The notes: a model not told the origin generated them from the letters alone. A stretch of 64,000 nucleotides of DNA from Micromonospora rifamycinica (GCF_900090265.1 NZ_LT607752.1:2170001-2234000), one strand, 5' to 3'; positions 36,169 through 45,184 are shown, counted from the stretch's first letter. A program made the numbers and translations.

Positions 36169-38028
36169 TCAGCGGCGACGCCAGGCGGCCCAGTGCTGTT
36201 CCACGTTGCCGCCCAACCGGACGAACCCGTGCCGGGCACCGTCCCAGTCGTCCGGCTCGCCCGGTGCCCACCGGACGAAGACCACGTCGGCGTCGGCCGG
36301 CGGGTTGTCCACGAACCACCGCACGTCGGCCCAGGTGACCTGGTGGCTGAGGTTGAACCGGAGCACCCACTGCACGCCGAGGGACGCCCAGACCCGGTCG
36401 CCGGGGCGTACCCCGACGTCGGCCACCCGGGGGGTCGGCGCGGTCGCGGCGACCATCGGGCGGACCAGCCGGTCGGTGATCACCTGCATGGTGCCGAGGT
36501 TCACCGCCACCAGGGCGGCGAGCACCGGCACCCGCCACCGGGGACGCCGTACCGCGACGACCAGCAGCAGGCAGCCGACCAACCCGACGACCGCCCCGGT
36601 GAACGGCCGGAACTCGCGCCAGCCACCGGTCAGCGCCATCAGGTCCGGAGCGCCGAACCCGCCGTAGCGCAGTTCGTGCCCCCGGCTGGCCACCCAGGCC
36701 AGCCGGGCGGCGATCAGCGTCGCGCCGGCGAACAGCACCCCCGCCGCGACCGCCGCACGACGCCACCGTGACCGGGGCGTCGCGGTCACCAGCATCCCCA
36801 CCCCGACCAGCAGCCAGAACGGGGCGAGCATCTGCACGTACCGACCGTAGATCGCATCCAGCGGCTTGGTGGTGATGCCGGCCAGGATCACCGACGCGCC
36901 GGCGGCCACCCCGACGCTGGTCACCAGCGCCACGCCGAACGTCCACCGGGCCGCCCCCACGTCGGCCGCCGACCGGCTCCCCCCGGCGGCGACGGCCGCG
37001 CCCGGAGCCGGGGTCACGGCCAGGTCCGGGGCTACGGCCAGGTCCGGGGCTACGGCCGGAACCGGGGTGGTGGCGGTGGAGGTGTCCACGGCGGGGCGGC
37101 GGAGCAGGGCGGTGACGGCACCGGCCCAGGCGACGCCGGCCAGCCCGAAGGTGATGACCACCAGGTACCAGAGCTGGGTGGCGACCGCCGCGCCGACCCG
37201 CAGCAGCCCCGGCCCGGAGGCGACGGCCCGTACCGTACCGCCGCCGGGTGGGTCGCCCAGCAGGTACACCCGGTCGCCGAGCAGCCGGATGACCACCGCG
37301 TTGAGCAGTGCCGCCGCCAGCACCGGCAGCACCGCGGCGAGCACCTGCGCCGGGCTGATCCGCCGGCGCAGGAACAGCAGCAGCACCAGACCGACGTGCA
37401 CCCCCACGATCACCAGGCCCCGGGAGTGCAGCAGGTGGAACGCCCCGACCAGGGCACCCGCCCCGGCGGCGACCAGCGGGCCGGGTCGGCGTACCCAGTG
37501 GTGCACAGCCAGCAGCCAGGCCAGCACCAGCGGCGCCAGCACCGCGTCGATCATCGCCACCCCGGCGTAGAAGACGGTCGCCGGCAGGGTCGCCGCGACG
37601 ACGGCGGCGGCCAGCGCGACCGCCCGGCGCACCGGCACCAGCCGACGGACCAGCAGGTACGCCAGCGGCAGGACCGTCGCGTTCACCGCCGCGTTGATCA
37701 GTTGCACCAGCCGGTAACTGTCGGCGAAGTCCCGCTCGCCGAGGAACGCCGGGGAGATCAGCAGCGGGTAGCCGACCCGGCGCAGCGGCCCGTTCTCGCT
37801 GCTGAATCCGCCCGGCCCGCCGGCCAACGCGCGGGCGGTGTGCAGGTAGCTGTCCTCGTCGGTGTGCGCGATGGGCAGCGGCACGTGCCGGGACAGCCAC
37901 ATCCGCCAACCGACGCCCAGCAGCCAGCCCACCGCCAGCAGCACCGGCACCAGCCAGCGGCGTCGGCCGGCCGGCCGCGCGGGCGAGCCGACGACCACCT
38001 CTCGCCTGACCTCGGTGCCGGACACCAT
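36169..38028 (-). CDS. Polytopic membrane protein, probable GT39/ArnT-like glycosyltransferase
   Basis: A 619-residue protein with about 11-13 membrane segments. The N-terminal pattern of lipid-linked glycosyltransferases is visible: TM1, then a loop with acidic residues (LPIAHTDEDSYLHTARALAG) and a GYPLLISPAFLGERDF block. A large extracytoplasmic C-terminal part follows (about 530-619; WASLGVQWVLRFNLSHQVTW). A repeated Val/Ala/Pro insert (AVAPDLAVAPDLAVTPAP) lies at about 335-365. Enzymes of this type use polyprenyl-phosphate sugars outside the cell. ATG 38028 has GGGAGG eight bases upstream. It separates pseH from pseB, so transfer of a sugar to the surface polymer is a fair guess. Confidence 0.78.
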   Translation of the reverse strand: MVSGTEVRREVVVGSPARPAGRRRWLVPVLLAVGWLLGVGWRMWLSRHVPLPIAHTDEDSYLHTARALAGGPGGFSSENGPLRRVGYPLLISPAFLGERDFADSYRLVQLINAAVNATVLPLAYLLVRRLVPVRRAVALAAAVVAATLPATVFYAGVAMIDAVLAPLVLAWLLAVHHWVRRPGPLVAAGAGALVGAFHLLHSRGLVIVGVHVGLVLLLFLRRRISPAQVLAAVLPVLAAALLNAVVIRLLGDRVYLLGDPPGGGTVRAVASGPGLLRVGAAVATQLWYLVVITFGLAGVAWAGAVTALLRRPAVDTSTATTPVPAVAPDLAVAPDLAVTPAPGAAVAAGGSRSAADVGAARWTFGVALVTSVGVAAGASVILAGITTKPLDAIYGRYVQMLAPFWLLVGVGMLVTATPRSRWRRAAVAAGVLFAGATLIAARLAWVASRGHELRYGGFGAPDLMALTGGWREFRPFTGAVVGLVGCLLLVVAVRRPRWRVPVLAALVAVNLGTMQVITDRLVRPMVAATAPTPRVADVGVRPGDRVWASLGVQWVLRFNLSHQVTWADVRWFVDNPPADADVVFVRWAPGEPDDWDGARHGFVRLGGNVEQHWAAWRRR

Positions 38029-38440
38029 CGTCGCCTCCCGCTCGTCGGAGTGCACCCGTCTGCCCGCCGGCCACGGCCCGGCAGGACCCCGGACCGGCAG
38101 AACCCCGGGCCAGCCGGAACCCGGACCGGTGGCCAGCCACGACCGGAGCCCGGACCGGCAGCGGACCGGCCGGGCGCGCGGTGACGGCCCCCGAGGTGCC
38201 GGACGCGGCCCGGCGGGTGCCCACCGGTCGCGCCGGGCCACTGTAGTCAGCACCGTCTCCGCTGGTCAGCCCGGTCGGGGCCGGGTCGGAAGTGTTCGCC
38301 TGGCGGAGGTCCGGCATTCACGGGAGCAGCGCGGGCGGTTCACCCGGGAGCGTCGGGGTGTTAACCCGGCCTGGTTAGCGTCCGTCCGGTCGCCTGGCCC
38401 GAGCCGGTGGCGCAACGACCACGAGTTGGGGAGCACCAAA
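38029..38440. other. Divergent intergenic region before pseB
   Basis: 412 bp without a gene. The left half contains short repeated CCGGACCGGCAG-type units. The right half contains GTTAAC and a -10-like TAGCGT (38376-38381) that could drive pseB with a leader of about 55 nt. The ribosome binding site GGGGAG precedes the TTG start. Confidence 0.5.
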
Positions 38441-39424
38441 TTGAGTGAGTTGAATGGGTCCTCCATTCTGATCACCGGCGGGACGGGGTCCTTCGGGAAG
38501 GCCTTCCTCCGGCACGTCCTCACCGTCGCCGACCCGGCCCGGGTGGTGGTGTTCTCCCGCGACGAACTCAAGCAGTACGAGCTGCGTCAGCAACTCGGCG
38601 ACGACCCCCGGCTGCGCTGGTTCATCGGCGACATCCGGGACCGGCACCGGCTCACCCGGGCCATGCACGGGGTTGACCACGTGGTGCACGCCGCCGCGCT
38701 CAAGCAGGTGGACACCGCCGAGTACAACCCGTCGGAGTTCATCGCCACCAACATCACCGGCTCGCAGCACGTGGTCGACGCGGCCATCGAGGCCGGCGTC
38801 CGGAAGGTCATCGCGCTCTCCACCGACAAGGCGTCCAGTCCGATCAACCTGTACGGCGCGACCAAGCTCGTCGGCGACAAGCTCTTCGTCTCGGCCAACC
38901 ACTACGCCGCCCAGCACCCCACCCGCTTCGCCGTGGTCCGCTACGGCAACGTGGTGGGCAGTCGGGGCTCGGTGGTGCCGCTGTTCCGGCGACTCGCCGA
39001 CGAGGGCAGGAGCCTGCCGATCACCGACAAGCGGATGACCCGCTTCTGGATCACCCTGGACCAGGCGGTGCAGTTCGTCCTGGACAGCTTCGACCAGATG
39101 CAGGGCGGCGAGCTGTTCGTGCCCCGGATCCCCAGCATGCGGATCCTCGACCTGGTCGAGGCGGTCGCCCCGGAGGCCACCACGCACGAGATCGGCATCC
39201 GGCCCGGCGAGAAGCTGCACGAGGAGATGATCGCCCCGGACGACAGCCGCCGGACGCTGCGCGCGAAGGACCGCTTCATCGTCCAGCCGACGATCGCCAC
39301 CTGGGGCTACCAGCCGCCGGTCGACTGCGAGCCGGTGCCGGACGGCTTCGCCTACCAGTCCGACGGCAACGACGAGTGGTTGAGCGTCCGGCAGCTGCGC
39401 GACATGCTGGGCATCACGGCGTGA
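38441..39424 (+). CDS. pseB: UDP-GlcNAc 4,6-dehydratase (inverting) PseB
   Basis: A 327-residue extended SDR of the PseB/FlaA1 type, first enzyme of pseudaminic acid synthesis. Rossmann motif ILITGGTGSFGKAFLRHVL, FSRDELKQYELRQQL, then catalytic Asp129, Lys130 and Tyr138 in LSTDKASSPINLYGATKL. This is the inverting-dehydratase triad rather than the YxxxK-only form. It also has GNVVGSRGSVVPLF and the C-terminal RPGEKLHEEMI. The start is TTG 38441 with GGGGAG nine bases upstream; there is no in-frame ATG nearby. It is the first gene of a tightly overlapping operon, followed by pseC with a 4-bp overlap. Confidence 0.94.
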   Translation: MSELNGSSILITGGTGSFGKAFLRHVLTVADPARVVVFSRDELKQYELRQQLGDDPRLRWFIGDIRDRHRLTRAMHGVDHVVHAAALKQVDTAEYNPSEFIATNITGSQHVVDAAIEAGVRKVIALSTDKASSPINLYGATKLVGDKLFVSANHYAAQHPTRFAVVRYGNVVGSRGSVVPLFRRLADEGRSLPITDKRMTRFWITLDQAVQFVLDSFDQMQGGELFVPRIPSMRILDLVEAVAPEATTHEIGIRPGEKLHEEMIAPDDSRRTLRAKDRFIVQPTIATWGYQPPVDCEPVPDGFAYQSDGNDEWLSVRQLRDMLGITA

Positions 39425-40578
39425 CGGCGATGCTCCCGTACGGCCGGCAGTCGATCACCGACGACGACGTCGCCGCCGTGGTCGCCACCCTGCGCAGCGA
39501 CTGGCTCACCACCGGCCCCCAGGTCGACGCGTTCGAGGCGGACCTCGCGGGCTGGACCGGCGGGGCCGGCTGCGCGGCCGTGGCCAACGGCACGGCCGCC
39601 CTGCACGTGGCGTACGCGGCGGCCGGGGTGGGGCCCGGCGACGAGGTGGTGGTGCCGCCGATGACCTTCGTGGCGACCGCCAGCAGCGCGGTCGCCCTCG
39701 GCGCGCGGATCGTCTTCGCCGACGTCGAGGACGAGACGTTCACCCTGGACCCGGCGGCGGCAGCCGCCGCGACCACCGCCCGGACGAAGGTGGTCGCCGC
39801 CGTCGACTACGCCGGCCACCCGGCCGACTACGACGCCCTGCGCGCCGCGCTGGCCGGCTCGGACGCGCTGCTGCTCGCCGACGCGGCGCACTCCATCGGG
39901 GCCACCTACCGGGGTCGGCCGGTCGGGTCGCTGGCCGACCTGACCACCTTCTCGTTCTTCCCCACCAAGAACCTCACCACCGCCGAGGGCGGCGCGGTCG
40001 CCACCGCCGACCCGGAGCTGCTGAAGCGGGCCCGCCGGTTCCGCAACATCGGCCTCGTCCGGGAGCGTGCCGAGCTGCGCGCGCCGGACGAGGGCGGCTG
40101 GCACCAGGAGGTGCACGAGTTCGGGTTGAACTACCGGCTGCCGGACGTACTCTGCGCGCTGGGCCGTAGCCAGCTGCGCCGGCTCGGTGACTTCCTCGCC
40201 GCCCGCGCCCGGCTGGTGGCCCGCTACGACGAGGCCCTGGCCGGCCTGGACGGGGTGCTCCCCCCGGCCCGCCGGTCGTGGGCCGCCCCCGCCTGGCACC
40301 TCTACCCGGTCCGGGTCCTCGACGGCCGCCGCCGCGAGGTGTACGACCGGATGCGCGCCGCCGGCATCGGCGTACAGGTCAACTACCTGCCGGTGCACTG
40401 GCACCCGGCCTTCGCCGACCTCGGTTACCGGCGCGGGTCCTGCCCGGTGGCCGAGTCGTTCTACGGTCAGCAGCTCTCGCTGCCGCTGTACCCGGGCCTC
40501 ACCGACGCGGACCAGGACCGGGTGATCGACGCGCTCGGCGCGGCGCTGCGCGGCGTCACGGCGTCCGCCGCCGCCTGA
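39421..40578 (+). CDS. pseC: PLP-dependent aminotransferase PseC
   Basis: A 385-residue DegT/DnrJ/EryC1-family aminotransferase converting the 4-keto product of PseB to UDP-4-amino-4,6-dideoxy-L-AltNAc. Motifs: LPYGRQSITDDDVAAV, VANGTAALHVAY, VPPMTFVATASS, ADAAHSIGATYRG, the PLP Lys183 in FFPTKNLTTAEGG, and the C-terminal VNYLPVHWHPAF and SLPLYPGLTDADQD. GTG 39421 overlaps the pseB stop (GTGA). ATG 39430 is an alternative. Confidence 0.94.
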   Translation: MTAMLPYGRQSITDDDVAAVVATLRSDWLTTGPQVDAFEADLAGWTGGAGCAAVANGTAALHVAYAAAGVGPGDEVVVPPMTFVATASSAVALGARIVFADVEDETFTLDPAAAAAATTARTKVVAAVDYAGHPADYDALRAALAGSDALLLADAAHSIGATYRGRPVGSLADLTTFSFFPTKNLTTAEGGAVATADPELLKRARRFRNIGLVRERAELRAPDEGGWHQEVHEFGLNYRLPDVLCALGRSQLRRLGDFLAARARLVARYDEALAGLDGVLPPARRSWAAPAWHLYPVRVLDGRRREVYDRMRAAGIGVQVNYLPVHWHPAFADLGYRRGSCPVAESFYGQQLSLPLYPGLTDADQDRVIDALGAALRGVTASAAA

Positions 40579-40590
40579 CCGGGGGAACCG

Positions 40591-41427
40591 ATGCACCACG
40601 CGAACCACTTCTACGGGCACGCCCACGTGCTGGCCCGCTACTGCGGGCTGGGCGACGGCCACCCGCCCCGGATCAACGGGTACGTCCAGCACGGCTGGAA
40701 CATCGGCGACGGGCTCGCCCCCGGCCACCCGTACGCCGAGCGCACCCCCAGCCTGCTCTGGTCGGAGCAGACCCGGCGACGGGCCTGGTCGGTGGGGCGG
40801 CGCAACGTGGTGGTCACCGGTGCGCCCTTCGCGTACCTGCTCGACCTGCGCCGCGACGACCCGCCGCCGCCCGTGCGGGAGGGCACCATCTGGTACCCCT
40901 TCCACGGCTGGGAGGGCCAGCACGTCAAGGGCGACCACCGGGAGCTGATCGCCCGGATCCGGGACACCGAGCCCGGCCCGGTCACCGTCTGCCTCTACTG
41001 GCACGAGTACGGCATGCGCCGGGTCCGGCGGCTCTACGAGAACGCCGGCTTCCGGGTGATCTGCCACGGCTACCGGGGACACTGGTGGCGCGACACCGAC
41101 CCGCTCTTCCTCGACAAGCAGCTCACCGAACTGCGCCGGCACGCCCGGGTGGCGTCCAACCGGTTGACCAGCGCCATCTTCTACGGCATCGCCGCCGGCT
41201 GTGAGCCGGCCGTCTACGGCGACCCGATGATCCTGGCCAAGGAGGACCCCACCTTCGGCGGCACCGCCCGGATCCGCCGGCAGTGGCCGGAGCTGCACGG
41301 CGAGTCGGTGGACCTGCCGACCGCCGTCGCGACCGCCCGCGCCGAGCTGGGCACCGACCACCGCTGCACCCCGGCCGAGCTTCGTGAACTGCTCGGCTGG
41401 GCACGTCCCGCAGGAGGCACGAGTTGA
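40591..41427 (+). CDS. Unknown protein in the pse operon, possible GT-B-type transferase
   Basis: 278 residues, no signal peptide or membrane segment. Distinctive blocks: INGYVQHGWNIGDGLAPGHP, VTGAPFAYLLDL, TIWYPFHGWEGQHVKGDH, VTVCLYWHEYGMRRV, GFRVICHGYRGHWW, and ASNRLTSAIFYGIAAGCEPAVYG. The last block resembles the donor-site end of GT-B glycosyltransferases, where a Ser/Asn start and a GxxPxVYG turn hold the nucleotide sugar. I do not recognise a family. Because it is coupled into the operon between pseC and pseF, a pseudaminyltransferase is a reasonable hypothesis. ATG 40591 lies 12 bp after pseC with GGGGGAA upstream. Confidence 0.85.
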   Translation: MHHANHFYGHAHVLARYCGLGDGHPPRINGYVQHGWNIGDGLAPGHPYAERTPSLLWSEQTRRRAWSVGRRNVVVTGAPFAYLLDLRRDDPPPPVREGTIWYPFHGWEGQHVKGDHRELIARIRDTEPGPVTVCLYWHEYGMRRVRRLYENAGFRVICHGYRGHWWRDTDPLFLDKQLTELRRHARVASNRLTSAIFYGIAAGCEPAVYGDPMILAKEDPTFGGTARIRRQWPELHGESVDLPTAVATARAELGTDHRCTPAELRELLGWARPAGGTS

Positions 41428-43232
41428 CCACTGGAACCACCGCTCCCGTCGTCCTGCCCGGCGGGGAGATGCTGGCCTGGTCCGACCTGCCGGAGCAGCG
41501 GCTGGCCGACGGGGGGCCGCTGGGCGCGCTGGCCGCCCGGGTCGTGCCGGCCGGAGCGCGGGTGCTGCTCGCCGGGCCGCACGACCCGGCGCTGCTGGAC
41601 CGGCTCGCCCACGCCGAGGTGACCTGCCTGCTGCGCAGCCACCCGGACGCGGTGGCGCTGGCCGACCGGGCGGCCCGGGTGATCGTCGGCGGGCCGGCCA
41701 GGCTCGACCCGGCCGACACCTTCGACGTGGTGGTGGCCGGGGCCGGGCTGGACGCCGTCGAGTCGGTCGAGGGCACCCGGCTGGGTTGGCCGGGGGTGCT
41801 GGCCCGGCTGGCCGCCGTGCTGCGCCCCGGCGGCACGCTGCTGCTGTGGCTGGACAATCCGCTCGGGGTGGCCCGGCTGGTCGCCACCTCCCCCTGGTAC
41901 GCCGACCGGGCCGACGCGGCGTGGACCATCGGCGGGGTGCTGGACGCCGGCCGCCCGGCCAACCGGGAGCAGCTGTCCGCCCGGCTCACCGAGGCGGGGC
42001 TGACCCCGGACGCCGGCTACGCCGGGTATCCCGGCGCGGGTGCCCCGACGGCCCTGGTCGCCGCCGACGCGCTGGAGCAGCGCCCCACCTCGGGGCTGCT
42101 CGACGCGGTGCTGCACGGGGCCTGTGCCGGTGGTTTCGCCACCGGCGCGGTGCTCCAGGACCCGGCCCGGCTGGCGGTCGACGCGCTGCACGCCGGGCTC
42201 GGCGCGACGCTGGCCCCGGGCTGGCTGGTCACCGCCCACCGCCCCACCGACCACGACCGACCCGCCCCCGCGGCGCTGCCGGTGGTGCTGGTGCAGACCG
42301 GACCGCCCGGGGTCGGGGTGGTCGAGGTGCACGATGGGCCGGGCGGCTGGCGCTGGGCGGTCACCGGGGGCGGGGGCACCCGGGGGCGACCAGCGCCCTT
42401 CGCCAGCCGGGAGGCGGCCCACCGGGATCCGGCCGCGCTCACCGGGCCGGTGCCACCGGGGCGGCTGCTGCGGACCCTGCTGCTCGACGGCTGCCTGCGC
42501 CGTGACCTGGACGCCCTGCGCCGGCTGCTGGGCGGCTACGCGGGGTGGCTCACCGGGCAGGCCGACCCGGACGGGCGGCTCACCGGCGCGGCGGCGCTGG
42601 CCGATCCGGACAATGTGGTCGTCGACGGGGACGCCTTCGCGGTGCTCGACCCGAGCTGGCAGGCCACCGATCCGCTGGCCGGGCAGGTGGCGCTGGCCCG
42701 GGGGCTGCGGCGGTTCGCGGTCACCCTGCTCACCGGCGGCTACGCCCACCCGTGGCCGTCCACCCTGGACGTCGCCGGGTTGACCGTGGTGCTCGGCGGG
42801 GTCGCCGGGCACGACCTGGACCGGGCCACCGTCGACGCGGCCGTGCAGACCGAGGCGGCGGTCGCCGCCGCGCTGCGCGGCCTGGACGCCGACGGGCGGG
42901 GGGCGCTCGCCACCGCGCTGCGCACGGTCACCGCCACCGACCCGCCCGCCGGGCCGCGCAGCTACCAGCAGATGCGTGAGGCCTGGGTACGCCAGCGGGA
43001 GGAGCTGACCCGGCTCGCCGCGCTGCTGAAGTGGACCGAGGAGCTGCTCACCTCGCGGGAACGGGCGCTGCGCCGCGCCGACGCCACGATCAACCTGCTC
43101 AGCGGTTCGCTCAGCTACCGGGTGGGCCGGCTCGCCATCACCCCGGCCCGGCTGGCCAAGCGGGGTGCCCGGGCGGCGAAACGGCGGGCCCGTGAGGCGC
43201 TCGGCCCCAAACCGCAGGAGGAGCAGCAGTGA
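41424..43232 (+). CDS. Methyltransferase-like multidomain protein of the pse operon
   Basis: 602 residues. About 30-190 form a class I methyltransferase-like Rossmann domain (ARVLLAGPHDPALLDRL, FDVVVAGAGLDAVES, LAAVLRPGGTLLLWLDNP). The SAM motif I lacks the usual GxGxG, so it may be inactive. About 260-500 is an uncharacterised domain (LADPDNVVVDGDAFAVLDP). The C-terminal 100 residues are coiled coil plus a basic amphipathic end (TINLLSGSLSYRVGRL, then repeated AKRGARAAKRRAREAL) that could attach to the membrane. The start is TTG 41424 (TTGA overlap with the previous stop) with AGGAGG seven bases upstream. Role unknown; probably sugar modification or assembly. Confidence 0.8.
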   Translation: MTTGTTAPVVLPGGEMLAWSDLPEQRLADGGPLGALAARVVPAGARVLLAGPHDPALLDRLAHAEVTCLLRSHPDAVALADRAARVIVGGPARLDPADTFDVVVAGAGLDAVESVEGTRLGWPGVLARLAAVLRPGGTLLLWLDNPLGVARLVATSPWYADRADAAWTIGGVLDAGRPANREQLSARLTEAGLTPDAGYAGYPGAGAPTALVAADALEQRPTSGLLDAVLHGACAGGFATGAVLQDPARLAVDALHAGLGATLAPGWLVTAHRPTDHDRPAPAALPVVLVQTGPPGVGVVEVHDGPGGWRWAVTGGGGTRGRPAPFASREAAHRDPAALTGPVPPGRLLRTLLLDGCLRRDLDALRRLLGGYAGWLTGQADPDGRLTGAAALADPDNVVVDGDAFAVLDPSWQATDPLAGQVALARGLRRFAVTLLTGGYAHPWPSTLDVAGLTVVLGGVAGHDLDRATVDAAVQTEAAVAAALRGLDADGRGALATALRTVTATDPPAGPRSYQQMREAWVRQREELTRLAALLKWTEELLTSRERALRRADATINLLSGSLSYRVGRLAITPARLAKRGARAAKRRAREALGPKPQEEQQ

Positions 43233-44098
43233 CCACCCCGGCCACCCCGCCGACGGGCCGACCCGGCGGCACCGGCATGGCGGCGGGCCGGTCCGGCGTC
43301 CGGACGCCGGACCGGCCCGGCCACGCCGACCTCGTCGGACCCGACGCGGTCGCACCGGTCGGCTCCGACCTGCGGATCGTCGGGATCGTGCAGGCCCGGA
43401 TGGGCTCGTCCCGGCTGCCCGGCAAGGTGCTGCGCCCGCTGGCCGGGCGCAGCGTCCTCGGCCGGGTGGTCCGGGCCGCCCGGGACAGTGGGGTCCTCGC
43501 CGGCCTGGTGGTCGCCACCAGCGTCGACCCGGTCGACGACGCGGTGGTCACCGAGTGCGCGCGGCTCGACGTGCCCGTGCACCGGGGACCGGTGGACGAC
43601 GTGCTGGGCCGGTTCGTCGGCGCCCTCGACGCCCACCCCGGCGACGCCGTCATGCGGTTCACCGCCGACTGCCCGCTCCTCGACCCGGCGATCGTCAGCC
43701 TGGTGGCGGCGGTGTACCGGGCGGTCCCCGGACTCGACTACGCCAGCACCTCGATCGCCCGTACCCTGCCCCGGGGGCTGGACGTGGAGATCATCCGGGC
43801 GGACGCGCTGCGTACCCTGGACCGGCTCGCCACCGGGCACCACCGGGTGCACGTCACCTCGTACGCGTACACCCGGCCGGAGCTGTTCCGGGTGCTCGGG
43901 GTGACCCTCGCCCCGGACCGATCGGCGCTGCGGCTCACCCTCGACACCGACCAGGACTGGGCGCTGGTCAGCGCGGTCGTCGACCACTTCGGCGACGTCA
44001 GCGTGCCACTGGCCGAGCTCGCCGCCTGGCTGGACGGGCGGCCCGACCTGCGTACCCTCAACGCCTCGGTACGCCAGAAGCGGCTGGAGGAGTCCTGA
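43229..44098 (+). CDS. pseF: Pseudaminate cytidylyltransferase PseF (SpsF-like)
   Basis: A 289-residue nucleotidyltransferase of the SpsF/PseF type. After a 45-residue Gly/Pro-rich extension come RIVGIVQARMGSSRLPGKVLRPLAGRSVL (split by eye into RIVGIVQARMGSS and LPGKVL), VVATSVDPVDDAVV, VHRGPVDDVLGRF and the metal-binding MRFTADCPLLDPA. It would activate pseudaminic acid to CMP-Pse. GTG 43229 overlaps the previous stop (GTGA). The long N-terminal extension is unusual; a start further in cannot be excluded, but no ribosome binding site is visible there. Confidence 0.87.
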   Translation: MTTPATPPTGRPGGTGMAAGRSGVRTPDRPGHADLVGPDAVAPVGSDLRIVGIVQARMGSSRLPGKVLRPLAGRSVLGRVVRAARDSGVLAGLVVATSVDPVDDAVVTECARLDVPVHRGPVDDVLGRFVGALDAHPGDAVMRFTADCPLLDPAIVSLVAAVYRAVPGLDYASTSIARTLPRGLDVEIIRADALRTLDRLATGHHRVHVTSYAYTRPELFRVLGVTLAPDRSALRLTLDTDQDWALVSAVVDHFGDVSVPLAELAAWLDGRPDLRTLNASVRQKRLEES

Positions 44099-45171
44099 AG
44101 CCGCCCCGGATCGGACTGCGCTGTGACGCCGGCCCGCGCACCGGCGTCGGGCACCTGGTCCGCTGCCTGGCCCTGGGCGAGGAGTTCCTGGCCCGGGGCG
44201 CCCGGGTCGAGCTGTTCGGGACCGTCGAGCGGGTCGGCTGGGCCAGCACCCAGCTCACCGCGCGGGGCATCCCGGTCCGGCCCGGCCCGGACACCCCCGC
44301 CGGGCTGGTCGAGGCGGCCCGCCGGCACGCCCTGGACGCGCTGGTGCTCGACTCGTACGAGCTGGACCCGGCGGGGGCCGGGGCGCTGCGGACGGCCGGC
44401 GTGGTCACCCTGGCCATCGTCGACGGCGACACCCGGGGGCAGGACGCCGACCTCTACCTGGACCAGAACTTCGGCGCGGACACCCTCGACCCGGCCCACC
44501 GCCCCGGCGGGCGGATGCTGGCCGGCGTCCGGTACGCGTTGCTGCGCGACGCGGTGACCGCCGCCCGGCCGGCCGCCCCACCGCCGGCCAGCCCGACGCA
44601 GCGCCCCCGGGTGCTGGCCTTCTTCGGCGGCACCGACGCCGTCGGCGCGGCCCCGGTGCTGGCCCGGGTGCTCTTCGGCACCGGCCACCCGCTGGAGCTG
44701 ACCGTGGTGGTCGGGCGGCCGGAGATCGGGGCCGAGCTGGCGCAGGTCGTCCCGGGGCGGGGGCAGTCGCTGCACCCCGTCGCGCCGACCGACGCCCTGC
44801 CCACGCTGATCGGCGCGGCGGACCTGGTGGTCAGCGCCGCCGGCACCTCCACCTGGGAGCTGTGCTGCCTGGGTGCGCCCGCCGCGCTGGTCTGCGTGGT
44901 GGACAACCAGCGTGACTCGTACCGCCGGGTGGTGGCGCACGGGCTCGCCGCCGGCCTCGGTGAGCTGCCGGACCTGGTCGCGCCGGGGCTGGCCGGCCGG
45001 ACCGCGCGGGCGGACGCGGCCCGGACGCTGCGGACGCTGCTGGCCTCCCCACGCCGACGGGCGGCGCTCGCGGCCCGCGCCTGGGCCACCGTCGACGGGC
45101 ACGGCCGGACCCGGGTCGCGGAGGCCGTCCTCACCCGGATCGCCGATCGTACGGGTGTACTAAACCCCTGA
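44095..45171 (+). CDS. pseG: UDP-2,4-diacetamido-2,4,6-trideoxy-L-altropyranose hydrolase PseG
   Basis: A 358-residue GT-B-fold hydrolase, fourth step of pseudaminic acid synthesis, removing UDP. Motifs: IGLRCDAGPRTGVGHLVRCL (GxGHxxRCL with the catalytic His), LVLDSYELDP, RVLAFFGGTDAVGAAP, and SAAGTSTWELCCLGAPAALV. No ATG, GTG or TTG is in frame near the conserved start. The open frame reaches the family N-terminus exactly at CTG 44095, which overlaps the pseF stop (CTGA) and follows GGAGGAG closely. A CTG start driven by coupling is the simplest reading. Last gene of the pse operon. Confidence 0.88.
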   Translation: MKPPRIGLRCDAGPRTGVGHLVRCLALGEEFLARGARVELFGTVERVGWASTQLTARGIPVRPGPDTPAGLVEAARRHALDALVLDSYELDPAGAGALRTAGVVTLAIVDGDTRGQDADLYLDQNFGADTLDPAHRPGGRMLAGVRYALLRDAVTAARPAAPPPASPTQRPRVLAFFGGTDAVGAAPVLARVLFGTGHPLELTVVVGRPEIGAELAQVVPGRGQSLHPVAPTDALPTLIGAADLVVSAAGTSTWELCCLGAPAALVCVVDNQRDSYRRVVAHGLAAGLGELPDLVAPGLAGRTARADAARTLRTLLASPRRRAALAARAWATVDGHGRTRVAEAVLTRIADRTGVLNP

Positions 45172-45177
45172 TAGGGT
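45172..45177 (+). promoter_or_regulatory. -10 hexamer of the leaderless AlkB-like gene
   Basis: TAGGGT ends seven bases before ATG 45185, immediately after the pseG stop. It shows that the next gene has its own promoter and is not simply part of the pse operon. Confidence 0.6.
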
Positions 45178-45184
45178 GCCGGGT

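Noticed and set aside
36140..38317. 725-codon Arg/Gly-rich frame
   Set aside because: Shadow of the 619-residue membrane protein on the same strand in another frame.
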